Positions 20,764-35,700 of a stretch of DNA of 64,000 bases are shown piece by piece (the stretch's first letter is position 1; every line of letters begins with the position of its first letter). The DNA is from Gari tellinella. Its lineage: Eukaryota > Mollusca > Bivalvia > Cardiida > Psammobiidae. Under the pieces are notes generated by a model. The model had not been told where the DNA came from. It saw only the letters and a program-made list of their open reading frames with translations, and ran no database searches. The position numbers and the translations under genes are program-made. The stretch covers positions 63,137,848-63,201,847 of the forward strand of contig OV277871.1 of NCBI GenBank assembly GCA_922989275.2, given 5' to 3'.

Positions 20764-23700
20764 GTAAGTATACTTTTGATCTATTTTCTGATAAAGTAAA
20801 CAGTAAATTGTAAAATGTTCATGTTAGAACCCAATCAGCCTGCAATGTGTTGTTAAGAAATTAACATGTTTAAACAGCTGTCTATCGGCAAGAATGTACA
20901 TTTATCACTATATTTGTTCAACTTTGTTTTAATGTTTCATGATGATGACTACAGTCGTGATGAGGGTTAAATATAAAATAATGATTTTTTTGTGCTCACT
21001 TTCTCTTTAAAATAATAGAATTATATCACCACTCTGGTTAATCCTTCATAGCCCAATCTACAAAACACCAACATCGGACTATATGTATATGTAGGACACT
21101 GCTAAAGTCAAATACCTGCAACGAAAATGAGCGGATCTTAACCAGGGCCGCAAAGCATGCCATGGTAATGTGTACCGAGGCCAACAGTATACCCATCCAG
21201 GTTCTTACCATGTAGAACGGTGCTTAAATTCGCAACCCCTACAAAAATCAAACATTTTGTCTATAAAAGCCGACTTCCAGAGTAAGAATGTAGAAGTGTT
21301 AATAAATATCCGTCCATATCCGGCACGACTCACATTTCCCCTCTTTTTCTCTTGACTTCGCCCCAAAGTCACCCTGCTCACATGGCAGTCCTAAGAGCAG
21401 AGACAATAGGACCTGGATCCAGGGATGATGGTGATGTTATCCCATATACCACTGCTGCCACCAAATTTGTAAGGTGCACTGAGGCCAACGGTATACCCTA
21501 ACTTCGCAACCCATATAAACAGTTAAACACTCAACAATTTGGATGGTTACCTGCTTGAGGATATCTCGAGTTGTGTGCCAGTCAGATTGTAGACCTGTGT
21601 CACTGTCTTATTTAACTCTTTGCATGCTGGGTAATTTTTTTCGTCTGCAACAATTGTCGTCTGCTGCTAACTGTTCTAAAATAGAATTTTCAAAACAGGA
21701 TCAAATTTCAGTGTGACTGTCAAACACCACCTTATGCAGCTCTCAGCAGAATCCAAACTGTTTGCAAAGGTAATCACTGTGACACATGTTTTCGCCACTA
21801 GCAAGCAAAGAGTTAAAAATTGGGTAACATGGTTTAAGTTGTTTGAGAGTAGAGAGTCAAGGCCAACATGGCCCTCTTTATATTAAACAATCATTTGTAG
21901 GATTTTTGTATTGTGTTTTGTGTCCATATGGATAATAATTCTAATACATTTTGACATTGTGCTAACTTTAGATTGTTTTATACAGTTATCATGCATAAGT
22001 GCTTGTTGCATTTTGTAAAGATAGATGTGACAATCAGAGCTCCACATAGATCTAAATTCAAAATTTACAAATACCAGTGCTGAAAACTAAATTCTTCATT
22101 AATTATCTTCACCAAACCCATTGATGTCTTAGAGGTACCTGGTACATGTATTCAAGACAAAATTCTTAAAAGTGTAGGTTTTCACCTTTATCTGGAGCCC
22201 TGATTTTTGCAGTCACATTTTTGTCTCAGAAAGATATGAGATATAGCATGATTCAGTCAGCATGTACCGTAACCTCTTATTTTAAGCATGTACAGATCCA
22301 TAAGGGGGCAGACTTAACCTCATTTATTTATAGTAGTCTAGCCACTAGATCTACTGGAAGGTTTCTATTATTACTGTAAAGCATATCGTCTCAATTAGAC
22401 AGCCTCTCCTGCAACCCCACTTCCCTTGAGAAAAACTGCTCAGCTGGATACATACATGTTTAGGATCAGTGACTGTGTTGTTATTGTTTCACACTTAGCT
22501 CGTCTTCTGCTGAATATTCTGGGTCTACTTTGTTTTCAAAAACCATCAATAATTTTATACAGTAGTTATAAGCTGGAGATGGGTTAACACTTTGGACTTG
22601 TTCAGGGCTGACATGAAAAATCCTAAGATTTACAAATTTACATTTTTCAATTGCGATTATACGAATCGTACCTTTACCCCATAGCCTTTTTCTTGTTTTG
22701 TTGACATGCGACTACTTAAAGCAGGCTGTAAGTAAAGCAGAATGCGCCTACGGGCGCATTCTGCTTTACTTTCAGCCTGCTTTAAGCTACCATAACCTGG
22801 GGAAAAATCCGGAGATTTAGGAAAAATGCGGAGAAATGGCAGCCCAGCTTGTTGTTTTCACTTCAGAGATCCAGATAAGGGGAGTACATGTATGTCAACA
22901 ATTAAATCTTTATTTTTTCTTTAAACCCTATGGTGTCACTACTCATTAGAATTGTCTCGAAGAGATGATTCTAATGAGTAGTAACACCATATGGTTTGGT
23001 GCTGAAATGATTTGTACAGTTTACTCCCTCTTATCTGGAGCCCTCTCACTTTCTAACTCAAACTAGGAGAAATGGTCTAGAGCATGCTAGATGAGCTTAA
23101 TTATTATGAAAATGTTTGGCCTATAGTCATTCTTTGAGTAAAGTATCGAATTTACAACTTTTTTTTAATAAATAACCGGTACCATATGAGTGCCAATACC
23201 GAAACAGATAAGACTCCGATGAGATAAGTTACATGTACCTGGTGTCTCATCTTCATCCAAACTGTTTGTAATATTATTACCAATGTTTCTGTAGTTTGTA
23301 GAATGTTGAGCCAGACAAGAAGCAAATAGCAGTTCAAATACATTGATATGGTCAAGAAAACAACCAAGACATGAAGACCATTTCAACTTGCTCAAATATA
23401 CTTAAGTATATTTGAGCAAGTTGAAATGGTCTTCATGTCTTTATCTTAAGATATTTATAAACTTCAATGTTGTTTTTTTTCAATCATCAAGAAATGTTTT
23501 AACTATTTCCTTCACAAGTAAAGCTTTTTCACACCTTTACTTTTCCAGTTTGGAAGTTTGGAATGTACTGATAATGAAGAACCTTAGGAAGCTTTTCCTG
23601 CATCCTGACTGATAACTGCTTAAAGCAAACACTTATCTTAGCCTAGATAGCTTCTATGCTGGAAACCAGCACCTTGAAGCAAACACTTATCTTAGGCTAG

Positions 23701-26700
23701 ATTATTAGTAGATAGCTTCTATGCTGGAAACCAGCACCTTGAAGCAAACACTTATCTTAGTGTGGATATAGCTTTTAATTGCTGGAAAGTGGAAACCAGC
23801 ATCATTTTATGTACCAGAATATATGTTTATTTTATATATATTTGTGAACAGTGCAGGCCCTAATCAGAGTACTCCTAATTAAAAGCCAGCTGATCAGGAC
23901 CTGTAAGGTGTATGTTTTACCAATTTGATACATGTTATCTGCTGCCCTGCTTTATGTACTAGTTAGAGAATGAGGAAGATTTGATGTTGTTTGGTTTTGC
24001 AGCCATTTTCTTGTACTATGGTGTCACCAGTGTTGCAGCCCAGAAGAGGAGTATGTATTGTTGTTGTTGTTTTTGTTTGGGTCGTGTCGAAAGAAAAAGG
24101 GACTTTTTACCTGCAAACATTGTAGACCTAAGGTGCATCAATAACTTCATTGGAAGTGTCTCTGCAGATATGAGTGTAACAGTGAAGAAAATGCTTTTCT
24201 TGCCTGTTTAAGTTAAAAATAACTCTTTTACTCCCATAATACAGATACCCATTTTAACACCTTCAATTTATTCCTCCACTGATCAAAATAATTCCTATCA
24301 TAAATAATACAGTCATGGATAAGATGTACCATTATGTCTGTAAGAAATAGTTTCAGTACCCTAGCAGGTGCTAGCTAAATTAGCAAGTCTGTTTGTAGTT
24401 TTGAAGACATATTGGGATCACTTAAAGCAGGTTGAAAGTTAGGTACATTCTGCTTTACTTTCAGCATGCTTTAAGCTATCATCTACTAGGATATAGAAAC
24501 TATTTCTTAAGGTGCACATTCAAAACTGTATTATAATAGTGGAACTATTTACTTCAGTAGAGGAATAATTAAAGGCATGTTTATGGTGTAATGGGTTTAT
24601 CACAATAATCATCTCAAAGAGAACTAGAATTGGTGGATATAGGATATAGTCTCCTCCTCCTCTCTGATGTGGTTTACCAATCACACCGTATACGAGGCGA
24701 AGTCTGTTTCCAGTTTTAGGAACTGTTCACCACTTAAAGAAGGTTGAAGTATGGCAAAATGTGCTTTAATGTGCGTGCTGTTTTACTTTCAGCCTGATTT
24801 AAGTGAACATGCATTTAGAAAATATGTATTTATGACTATAAGGCTTCATTGAACATATAAATCATAGGCATATAATATTTATAAGGTAATTGGTTAACCA
24901 TTGATTCCATAAATAGTTAAATACACTTTGATATTAAGTTTCTAATTTATATTCATACACTTACAACAGTCATGTATGTTTCTTATTATTCTTTCACTTT
25001 GAAAAGTAATCCCCAACCTGAGGAAGTCAGAAACATAAAATATAAAAGGCACTCAATTCCAGTTGATCTTTCCAGATGAAATTTAAAGCAGGCTGAAAGT
25101 AAAGCAGAATGTTTCTGTTTTACTTTCAATTTGCTTAGCTTTATGTGGTTTTACTGTTTACTGAACTAGATACAGACTATAGGGCTATTAAGTAATGCTG
25201 AAAGAACTATTTTCTGTTGACACGACTCAAAATATTATTGTCAAGGTTGCATGGATTTTATTTTAAACAAGTTAACATTATACTTGTATATAGCTTAAAC
25301 TTAACATTACACTTTATATATAGATCATATATAGCTTGCCTTTTGGCTGTCAAACCTGTGTTATGTGATCCATTCAATGAAGAAGATATGGGTAGACAAT
25401 CAGTGGCTGCTTTATACCCTTCCCCCATAGCTAGAAACACCTTTTAGCACATTTAATTTATTTCTCCACTGAAGAAACTAGTTTCAATTTATAGTCATGA
25501 ATATGTACCATAAAGAAATATTTTCTATATCCTAGCAGATGATAGCTTAAAGCAAGCTTTAAGTGGTCACCTATTTTCAATAATAGAATAACTGGCTATG
25601 GGGTACATGGTTAAACCTAACATTGCCCTCAGTTTTCACATGAACTCTTCTGTTTTCTGAAGAAGAAAAAAACAAGTTTAAGATCTGTCACAAAAATATT
25701 TTCAACCATGAAAACAGTGCAGACCCTGATCAGATGGCTTCTGTTGGGTTCCTCTGATCTGGGTTGACACTGTTTTCATAGTATACCTATTTGCGGAGAT
25801 GATTCTGGCTTTAAAATTCTAAAATTCTTTTAGGTTAGATTATGAATTCAAGTTTGTTCATTAGCTTTAACTTTTTACATTATGGATGGAATTCAACAAT
25901 AATTTCAAACCACCTGATTTGAATCCACCAGCTGTCGGACTGGCAGAAACTGACTTGAGCCCAAACAAATGCGATCAAGATAACTCTTGTGTCTCGGGCC
26001 TAAGGCTAAGATTTTATTGGTTTATTAATTTAAAGTGAAGATATTCTAAACCAAAACTATTTGACCAATGGCAGGTCAATAGTACAGTCATTAATGCAGA
26101 AGTATTTCTGCATTTCATTTTATAATAGCTCTCATAATGCTGTAAACCAGTAATATTTACATTCGCCCTATCTCTTTCCATTGTAAAAATCGGTGTTCAT
26201 TTCTTATAGACACTCAAACCTTAATTAGAAGGCGGAGCTTAGGGTTAAGTCGCTGGGCTACTGGTATTTGCCGATAATTTTCTGTCGTTCATTTCGCTTG
26301 AACACCGAAAAAAATCAATTCATTTCTTAAATGACAACCTTTATGAATAAATCATAAATAATTTGGATACACTCTGATCAGGCACCATGACTAAAAGCTG
26401 CAATGAACTTACAAATGTATAATAATCTTGATTGGTTTAACAAGAGTTAGTGTTCTTGTCTTGGTGTTAATTTTATAAAAAGTTGAATCATTTTGTGTAT
26501 CATCTTTTAATAGAATTACATGTATTTTTAGCTCACCTGAGCTAGCTCAGGGTGAGCTTTTGCAATCCTTGAATGTCCGGCGTCCGTCGTTAGTCGTTCG
26601 TCGTCAACAATTTTAGTGTTTACACTCTAGAGGCCACAATATTTATCCAATCTTTCTCAAACTTGCTCAGATTGTATATTACCATAAGAATTCGGATGAG

Positions 26701-29700
26701 TTCGATTATGGTTGAAATCGGACATATAGGTCAGGAGTTATCTACCTTTGAATTGCTGAAAATGCCATATTTAAGGGTGTTTACACTCTAACGGCCACAC
26801 TTTTTATCCAGTCTTTTTCAAACGTCCTCAGGTTATATATTGCCATAAGAGTTCGAATAAGTGCTTTTATGGTTGAAATCAGACCTATAGTTCAAGAGTT
26901 ATCTGTCCTTGAATAGCTGAAAATTCCATATCTAACATCGTTTACACTCTTGCAAATACAGTTTTCAAATGGATTTTGATTATACTTGCACACAGAGTAT
27001 ATAGCTATAAGTTATTGAAGGAGTGCAATTATTGTTGAAATCTAATCATTGTGGCAATAGTTATCTACCCTTGATATTCTTTGAAATGCGAGAAAAGGCT
27101 TCATTTCAGTATTGTTTAGGCTCTAGTTATCTACCCTTGATGTACTCTACTATATTAGAATTATGAGATTGTATTCCAAAATTTTTTACATGCTATAATA
27201 CAATTTTGAATGGATTTAGATTAAAATGGGTGAAACAGAAAGGTAAAGCTATCAGGTTTCAGTACAACAGGTGAGCGATATCAGGGCCTTCAGGCCCTCT
27301 TGTATTTCATTTTAGACGTTAACCTCATCTATAAATTATCAAAGTTTTATAGAAAAATACTTCTTTTCAATGCATGTATGTGTAACAGCGCATTGTTCAC
27401 ACATGCATGTATGGGAATGTGTTTGTGTGTGTGTGTGTGTGTTAATGATTGGGTATGTGCATATTTCGAGTGATTACTCACATAATCATAATAACTAAGG
27501 TAGATTCTAGATCTATTTGATTTATGAAAGTATGAATAAATATTATAACTACGGGTATATAAAGAGGAATTTGTAAGTTCAATTTACTGAAGGAATAAAC
27601 TGAAACATGGACAAATGCAATCGGGATTAAGTTGTAGTAGTAAGATGGGCCCCTGATTAGGATCCAAACTGTTTGTTGCTAGGATACTGTTTCTGAGGGA
27701 AAATGGAACCAATTTCAGAATTTGAGTGGACAAACTTTCCAGCAGACTTCTTGAACAATAGTGTCGAAAAGGTTGATCATTTCCCCCATAAAAATGCCTT
27801 TTGGCCCATTTATCTAGTTCGTGTCCTTTTACACATTCACAGTTTCTTCATGATGTCCTGTAAAAGAGTCACAGTAAAAGTTCCAAGCCTTGTAACAAGT
27901 ATGCTTTAAATTACTACATAACCTGTTTCTAGTATTCAGGGCAGGTGACCTGACTTAAAACAGGTTTAAAGTAAAGCAGAAGATGCCTTAAGATGTATTA
28001 ATTCTGCTTTACTTTCAGCCTGCTTTAGCCTTTAAGGCTATTATCTGGATATTATCAGTGTGACCGTAGAAAATATAGTGCATGAAGAATGAAGGAATTA
28101 ATTAAGTGCATGAAAAGGTATACTATAGCTATGGAGTAAAGGGTTATAAAGTAGACAGAAAGTTGAATGAGAACGTTCATGAAAAAACATTTTGCTTGAT
28201 GTTCTGTCTGCTGCAACCACCTGAACCACCTATAATGGGATTGGATTAAGCTGCCCGTTTGTCTACGATTTTGTCTGTTTACTTCCTTGCAAATGACGAT
28301 CACTGACTTCATGCACAGATATGCCAGTTTTGTCTGTATAGTCAATTGTTTGTAGTCTAGTACAGTAAAACCTCTATAACACTTAAACAGCCACTAAATT
28401 GTGTAAAGTATTAGGTGTTTATGACAGATGACTGCTTAAAGTAAGGTGACAGTAAAACACTGTTACCTTGCTTCAAGCTGTCACCTATCTTTTATTCAAA
28501 CAATTAGCCTTCGTTTAGTGGTTGCAATGTATGCTGTTGGTTATTAATGTTTCTTAAATGTCTGTCATAGATTGATTGTTTTAAAAAGCTTTCATGGAAA
28601 GGGAGTTATCAAATAGCATGGTAGACTTTTTATTTTGAATAACTGAAGAAGATTGGTAGAGTTTGTCCCATTCCTCTCTAATTTCATAGTTTAATATTTT
28701 ACCTATAGTTAGAAATGTGTTGGAGTTTCATCCTAATTTAGGCAACAACCTTGCGTAAACCATGGGGTTGAGGTTCTTAGTATAATACTGCTTCCTTGAT
28801 TTCTACACACTATATATATACTAACAAGGGGTGCAACTCTCTGAACGGACAGTCATACATTCAATAAAAGGACCCAATTCTCAGATAATCACAAACCTCC
28901 AGTTTTTCAGTCCTCAGCGTCAAAGCGGTGTTGTTAATTTAGCGATATTTCTCAATTAATTTCACTTTGCAGTTGAAGCTGCCATTTTGTGTGATGTCAT
29001 GGATGTGTAAAGTCTGTGGACCAGGTCTGCTGAAAGGAGCCATTTCATTGGATCAGCGAAACAAACTTCACATCCATGATGTCAACTCGACTCAACTCAA
29101 CACAGCTTTTGTAGTTTATAATAACACATTTGATTTATTCCTCCACTTATACAATCATGAATGATGTTCATGCAAAACTTTTTTTAAAGGAAAAACATTC
29201 TACATTCTAGTAGATGGTATCTTAACCCATAACCCCATAGCCTGTTTCTATTTTTGAAGACAGGTAACCACTTCAAGTATGCTGAAAATAAGCAGAATGC
29301 ACCATAAGGCACATTCTTCATTACTTTCAGCCTGCTTTAAGTTAATTTTTAACCAAAACATTTCATAAGCTGCATATTTCATGACTGTATAAAGTGGCAC
29401 CATTTTCTTCAGTGGAGGAATAAATTCAAGGCATAAAAAGGCATATTTATAGGGTAATGAGTAATAACAGCTAGTTAAAGCAAGCTGAAAGTAAAGCAGA
29501 ATGTGCCTTTACTTTCAATCTGTTTTAAGTGGTTATGTCCCCAAAACTAGAAACAGGCAATGGGGTAAAAGGTTAAAGCTTAGGATGGAATTAAATTACT
29601 TTCACCCTGTGGTTACGTGCTTCCTGTATTTGACACCTGTGCTTAGGGTTACAGTTATTATTTTGAACATTATCTAAACGGGGTAGTCTGCACCAATTAA

Positions 29701-32700
29701 CTCTTTAATAAGTCATGCATATAATTATACATCATTTGCAAACAGTGTATCTAAAGAGTACACTTGTCCTATGCAAACACTGAAGACCCTGATCAGAGGG
29801 CTCCTTAAGGAGCCTTCTGATCAGGGTCTACACTGTTTGTCATCTTGACATGTATTGTAAAAATCAACCCTAAAAAGTAAAAAATGGACTAGAAATTGAA
29901 AACTGGAAACGTCCATATGAGGTTTCAGGGAGGAAAGGAAAGGACTGTTTATGTGGAGGAGTGGATTAACCACTCTCATGCTTAATTGTTGTCTGTATCA
30001 AATAAAGTGAACAAAATATCAAAGTTAGCTTGAATGTTCTTTGAACCAAAGAAAAATTGAATAATGGGCAACAAACAGTTCTGATCTAGATCAAACATGT
30101 ACATTCATTTTTGTTATGCAAATGTTAGCCAAGTCATGCTTAACCCATTACCCCATAAATAAGACTTTTCAGACCTTTAATCAATTCCTCTTCTGAAGAA
30201 AATAGTTCCAATTTATACTGTCACAAATAAAAATTATAAAAAATATTTTTCTATATTCTAGCAGATAATAGCTTAAAGAAGGGTGAAAGTAAAGCAGAAT
30301 GCACCTTAAGGTGCATTCTGCTTTACTTTCAACCTGCTTTAAGTGGTCACATATCTTCAAAACTAGAAACCGGCTATGGCGTAATCGGTTAAACATGACA
30401 AAGGTTCACATGTACTATTTATGAATACTATTGTGTCTAGGGAGGAGAGAGTTTATACTTGATTACCCTTATGGAAAGAAATGTTTGGAAAGTTTCAGTA
30501 AAAGTTGAATACAAATTGTTACATGTAGCCTATTAGGGATGTGTAAGGTTGAGTTGGTTTTGTTCCCTACATAATGTTGATGTTACGTTACTATGTGTAC
30601 ATACAAGTGGTTTTTTTTTAGAATTCTTATACAGTAAAACCTCTCTTTAATGACCACTTAAAAGAAGGGTTAATTGATTAATGAAAGACAGGTGACAGCT
30701 TAACCCTTTACCCCATAGCCTGTTTAAAGTGTATGTAATTAAGATATATGACCACTTAAAGCAGACTTAAAGTAAAGCAGAATGCACTTTAAGGCACATT
30801 CTGCTTTACTTTCAGCCTGCTTTATGCTATCATCTGCTAGGATATAGAAAATATTTCTCATGAGGCAATGAATTATGACAGTATAAATTATAACTTTTTT
30901 CTTCAATGGAGGAATAAACTAAGGGTGTTAAAAGGTGTATTTATGGGGTAATTGATATAAGTTAAAATTTCACATAGATGTCAAAATATAGCAATTGATA
31001 ATGACAGAAGCTTATTACTTCCTGTTAATTTAGCCAGAGGCTGTTTGAAACACTGTCTGCATGGTAACCTGGAGTTCAGTTTGCCAATACTACCCAGTAC
31101 CCCCACATCTAGCCTGTTTCTTATTTTGAAAACAGGTTAATACAAGATAAAGCAAGCTGTTTTAAGCTGCCATATTTATGAAATTGTATAAAGTGGAAAT
31201 ATTCTCATTTGTGGAGAAATTTGAATCTGATCAGGCACATTCTGCATTACTATGAGTATCAGCCTGATTTAAGCTACCATCTGCAAGAGTACAGTATATT
31301 CTCTTAGTGGGTAAACATTAATGGCAAATAAAATGTATCTATGGGATAATGCTTTAAGGGAGGAGAAAAGTTAGAGCTCAACCAAACAAAACCAGTCTCT
31401 CTTTACTTAGCATGGTTGAATACCCTGTTGATCAACTATTGAGATAGTGTGCATGGTCTGTGTCACAGCTTGTCCCGATAGTGTAAATTACAAAATGATC
31501 ATCAAAATGTCAAGGATGTCCTTTTAAAACAGGTTGAAAGTAAAGCTGAATGTACCTAAAATTTAGACGCATTCTGCTTTACTTTCAACCTGCTTTAAGA
31601 GGTCACATATCTTCAAAACTAGAAACAAGCTATAGGGTAATGGGTTGAATTCCTTCGTAGCAAAATGCTGCACCAATGTTGACAACTGGAGCATATGTAA
31701 CACTCTGACTTAGTTTATAATTAAAGGACTTATAATTACAATTAGTAAGGTGTATTGTAAAACCTTTATATGAAGACCACCGAAAAGAAGGCTTGTTGGT
31801 TTCATAAAAGACAGATGACAGCTTAAAGCAAGTTGAATAATTCAATAACAGAAAGCTCCTTGAACAGGAGCTCTCTGTTTTCGATCACCTTGCTTTAAGC
31901 AGCCATCTGCCTTAAACACCTGATAATACCAATAATTTAGTGGTCGTAATAGAGAGACTGTACTGTATGTTAGAATGAGCTGCAGCTGTCAATCACAATT
32001 GTGCAACACCTGTAACAGCTTTTAACAACTTGAAACTACACAACACACAAGCTTTACGTAACCCATGACTCCATAAATATATCTTTTTATGCCTTTAATT
32101 TATTCCTCAACTGTCATAAATGTGCACCATAAGAAATATTCCTTTTATCCTAGCAGATGCTTAGCTTAAAGCACAGGCTGAAAGTAAAGCAGAATGCTCC
32201 TTACTGCACTCCTTATTTTCAACCTGCTTTAAGTGGACACCTGTCTTTAAAGCTAGAAACAGGTTATGGGGTAGTGGGTTAAATGCCTTCATATTGCAGA
32301 CACCAGGTTTTGAGTTATACATAATGAGTAATGCCTTTAACTCTTTCCCCCCTGAAACTTCAAATGGACAATCCCAGTTTCCATTTTAGTCTAGTCCATT
32401 TCTGACTTTTAAGGGTTGTTTTTGTCAATATTTTGGATTTTGACAAACAGTGAAGACCCAGATCAGAGGGCTCCTTAAGGAGCCCTCTGATCTGGGTCTT
32501 CACTGTTTGCATAGGACAAGTGCACTTTTAACATGTATACTGTTTGAAAAGGACGCCTATATGCTGGACTAGGGTTCAAAGGGTTAAGTCCTTCCAATGC
32601 TGAAAACCTGTATAATAACTTTATAATAATTAACCTTTCACCATAGCTTGTTTTCAGTATTAAAGACATGCCATTGCTTAACCCTTTCCCCCATAGAAGC

Positions 32701-35700
32701 GGGGGCCTCCGTGGCCTAGTGGTATAGTCACTGTGACTTACATCACTAAGCTCCTCACCACTGTGAGTTCGAATCCCAGTAGGGTCGTTCGGATTTTTCA
32801 TGTGGGGAAGCCTTCCAGCTGGCTTGCGGAAGGTCGGTGGTTCTACCCAGTTGCCGATTTGTGCATGCATAAAGGGCTTCTGGGGTCTTCCTCCACCTGT
32901 AATTAGCTGGACGTCGCGATATGACTGAAATACTGTTGAAAGCGACGTAAAATCAAAACAAATCAAATCAAATCCCCCATAGAAGCGCCTTTTAGCGGAT
33001 ATGATTTATTCTTCCGCTGAAGAAAATAGTTCCAATTCAATCAGCCATGAATATATTTTATAGGGAATATTTCTATATTTTAGCACATGGAAGCTTAAAG
33101 CTGGCTGAAAGTAAAGCAGAATGCGCCCTAAGGCGCATTCTGCTTTACTGTCAACCTGCTTTAAGTGGTCAACTATCTTCAATACTAGAAATAGGCTATC
33201 AGGTGAAGGGTTAAAGCAGGTTGAAAGTAAAGCAGATGTCACAGTGTTCCATTTTGCCAGCTTTAAGCTACCATCTGAAAGAGTAAACATTGCCACAGAA
33301 AGGACAGGTTTCAACAAGATGTATATCATCTTGTAACAATTGTTATACCCCCAGGACAAACTGTGATGTTGATAAAAAGATTAATAATTGGCTATATAGG
33401 ACAACCCCAAATACCACATTATAGCCTGTTTCTAGTTTTGAAGACATGTGATCACTTAAAGCAGGTTGAAAGTATAATGCTGAATGTGCCTCAGGCACAT
33501 TCTGCTTTGCTTTCAGCCTACTTTAAGCTATGATCTGTCATGGTACTTGCTCATGACTGTATAAATTGGAACTACATGTACATGTATTTTCTTCAGTGGA
33601 GGAATATTTTAAACTGAATGCGCTAAAAGACATTTCTATATGGGGGAAAGGGTTAATGTCAAATCAAACAGTTTGGTTGGATCCACCATTTGTTCAGCTT
33701 GATGGTTACCAATCATTTAACGAAAAAATATACCGAGCTGACAAGACAGGTGGCTGCTTAATGCAGGACAATGGTAATGATAAAGCTTCAACATGCAACT
33801 GTCTATCAGAAACAGCTAACCTGATTCCAATACAACTTGTTCTTTAGAATTATCTACAATCTCTATAACCTGAAAGCGTACCCAAATTAAACATTTTTTA
33901 GGTTGGGAAATGTTCAGTTGGGAAGTTTTACTGTACTTCACCCATTTAACTCTAGGCTCATAAATATGCCTTTTTACACTGTTAATAATTATATTCCTCC
34001 TTTGATGAAAATAGTTCCATTTTATACAGTCATAAATATGTATCATAAGAAATACTTTCTTTATATATAATATTCTAGCAGATAGTAGCTCAATTCCTTA
34101 AAGCAGGCTGAAAGTAAAGCAGAATGCACCTGAAGGTGCATTGTGCTTTACTTTCAACCTGCTTAAAGTGATCACGTCTTCAAAGCTAGAAACACTCTAT
34201 CGGGTAAACAGTTATTGAGTTAACAAAAGCATTGCAGACAGATCTTTTGTCTAAGCTATTAAGTGTTTTATGGATGGCAGCATTAATATTCAATGATAAA
34301 CTGGTGAATATTCAATATTAATATCATGAAATTTTATCTACTGTGTTTTATTACAATATTCAGCTGGAGAATGGTTAATTTCTATATTACTTTTTGAGCC
34401 TAAAATAGCATTTAAACAAGGAAGGGGGTATACAGTAGTTTCACGCTTCAGAAAATGGTTAAGTTCAGGCCTAAACCCAGGTATAAATATTGATCCATAT
34501 TCTGCTTAAGGCTATATTTACATTCCCATTTAGGCATGGTGGCAATTGTTAGCAGTTGATTGCTATATATGCTTACAGTGGGGAAAGTGGCACAGTGCTT
34601 TTCTTTCCCATTTAAACAAATCTACACAAATGCACAGCAATAAAGTATAGAAAATTACAGCTTTTGGAATTTTTTTACCATTAATCTATATAATATTGGA
34701 AAAAGGGTTTATCGTACTGGTATTTGAATTCAGGCTGCAAACTGGTTTGCAATGGAAATAATTAGGCTGCAAACTGGTTGCATTGGAAATAATAGCTTTA
34801 AGCACAATTATATTTGTTGGGAAAGAATAATGTAAGTTCCATTGTACTCTTATCCAATGTAGACCGGCTGCTTCAAACTTTCTATACTGTTTGTAGTGGG
34901 AAGATTATTCTATTATTTTACACCTTCCAGCAGGCTGAAACTCAAGATGCTTGCCACAGGGCTGCCATAAGTTGACATGAAAAATCCTTAGATTTCCAAA
35001 GTTACATTTTTAAGTGCGATTTTACGAATCTAACCTTTACCCCATAGCCTGTTTCTTGTTTTATTGACAAGCGACTTCTTAAAGCAGGCTGTAAGTAAAG
35101 CAGAATGCGCCTTAAGGCGCATTCTGCTTTACTGTCAGCCTGCTTTAAGCTACCATGTACTGGATTTAAATCCGGAGATTTAGGAAAAATCTGGAGAAAT
35201 GGCAGCCCTGTTGCCAACAGTTGTGATCCAGATTAATATACTGTTCAACTCCATGACTGATCATACTCTGAAGAATTATATCAATTATGTATTGCATAAA
35301 ATACCCTCTATCACAAAAATGTTTTAACTCATAGGTGTTTTAGGCAGGTGGCTGCAGCAAAATTAAAGTAAAATGAAAAGCTCCTTTCCTTTTATCTTGA
35401 TTTAAACAGACACAGGTCTGTCTTTCATAAATCAATCAGCCATCTTTAGTTGTTGTATTAGAGAGGTTTTTACTGTGTGGGAAACATTTTTTAATTCTTA
35501 GAACGTGACATTTTTAACCCTTCCTTATACTAGAAATCAGTAAGATTTATTGTTTATCTTGCAATATACCCTTACGGTAAATGAAGCAGTACATGTAGTC
35601 AAAAATAGGCTAGACTTGATTTAAGGTGGTTCGACAGCGGGCGGGCCGCATTTCGAGTTCCGGAAATGCTGATGACTTTCACCTGATCTTTGCGGCACGT

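Noticed and set aside
32475..32966. 163-codon open frame on the minus strand
   Set aside because: It is a read-through of a SINE (32702-32973) and the perfect family E palindrome. The apparent protein includes translated tRNA-like and hairpin sequence.
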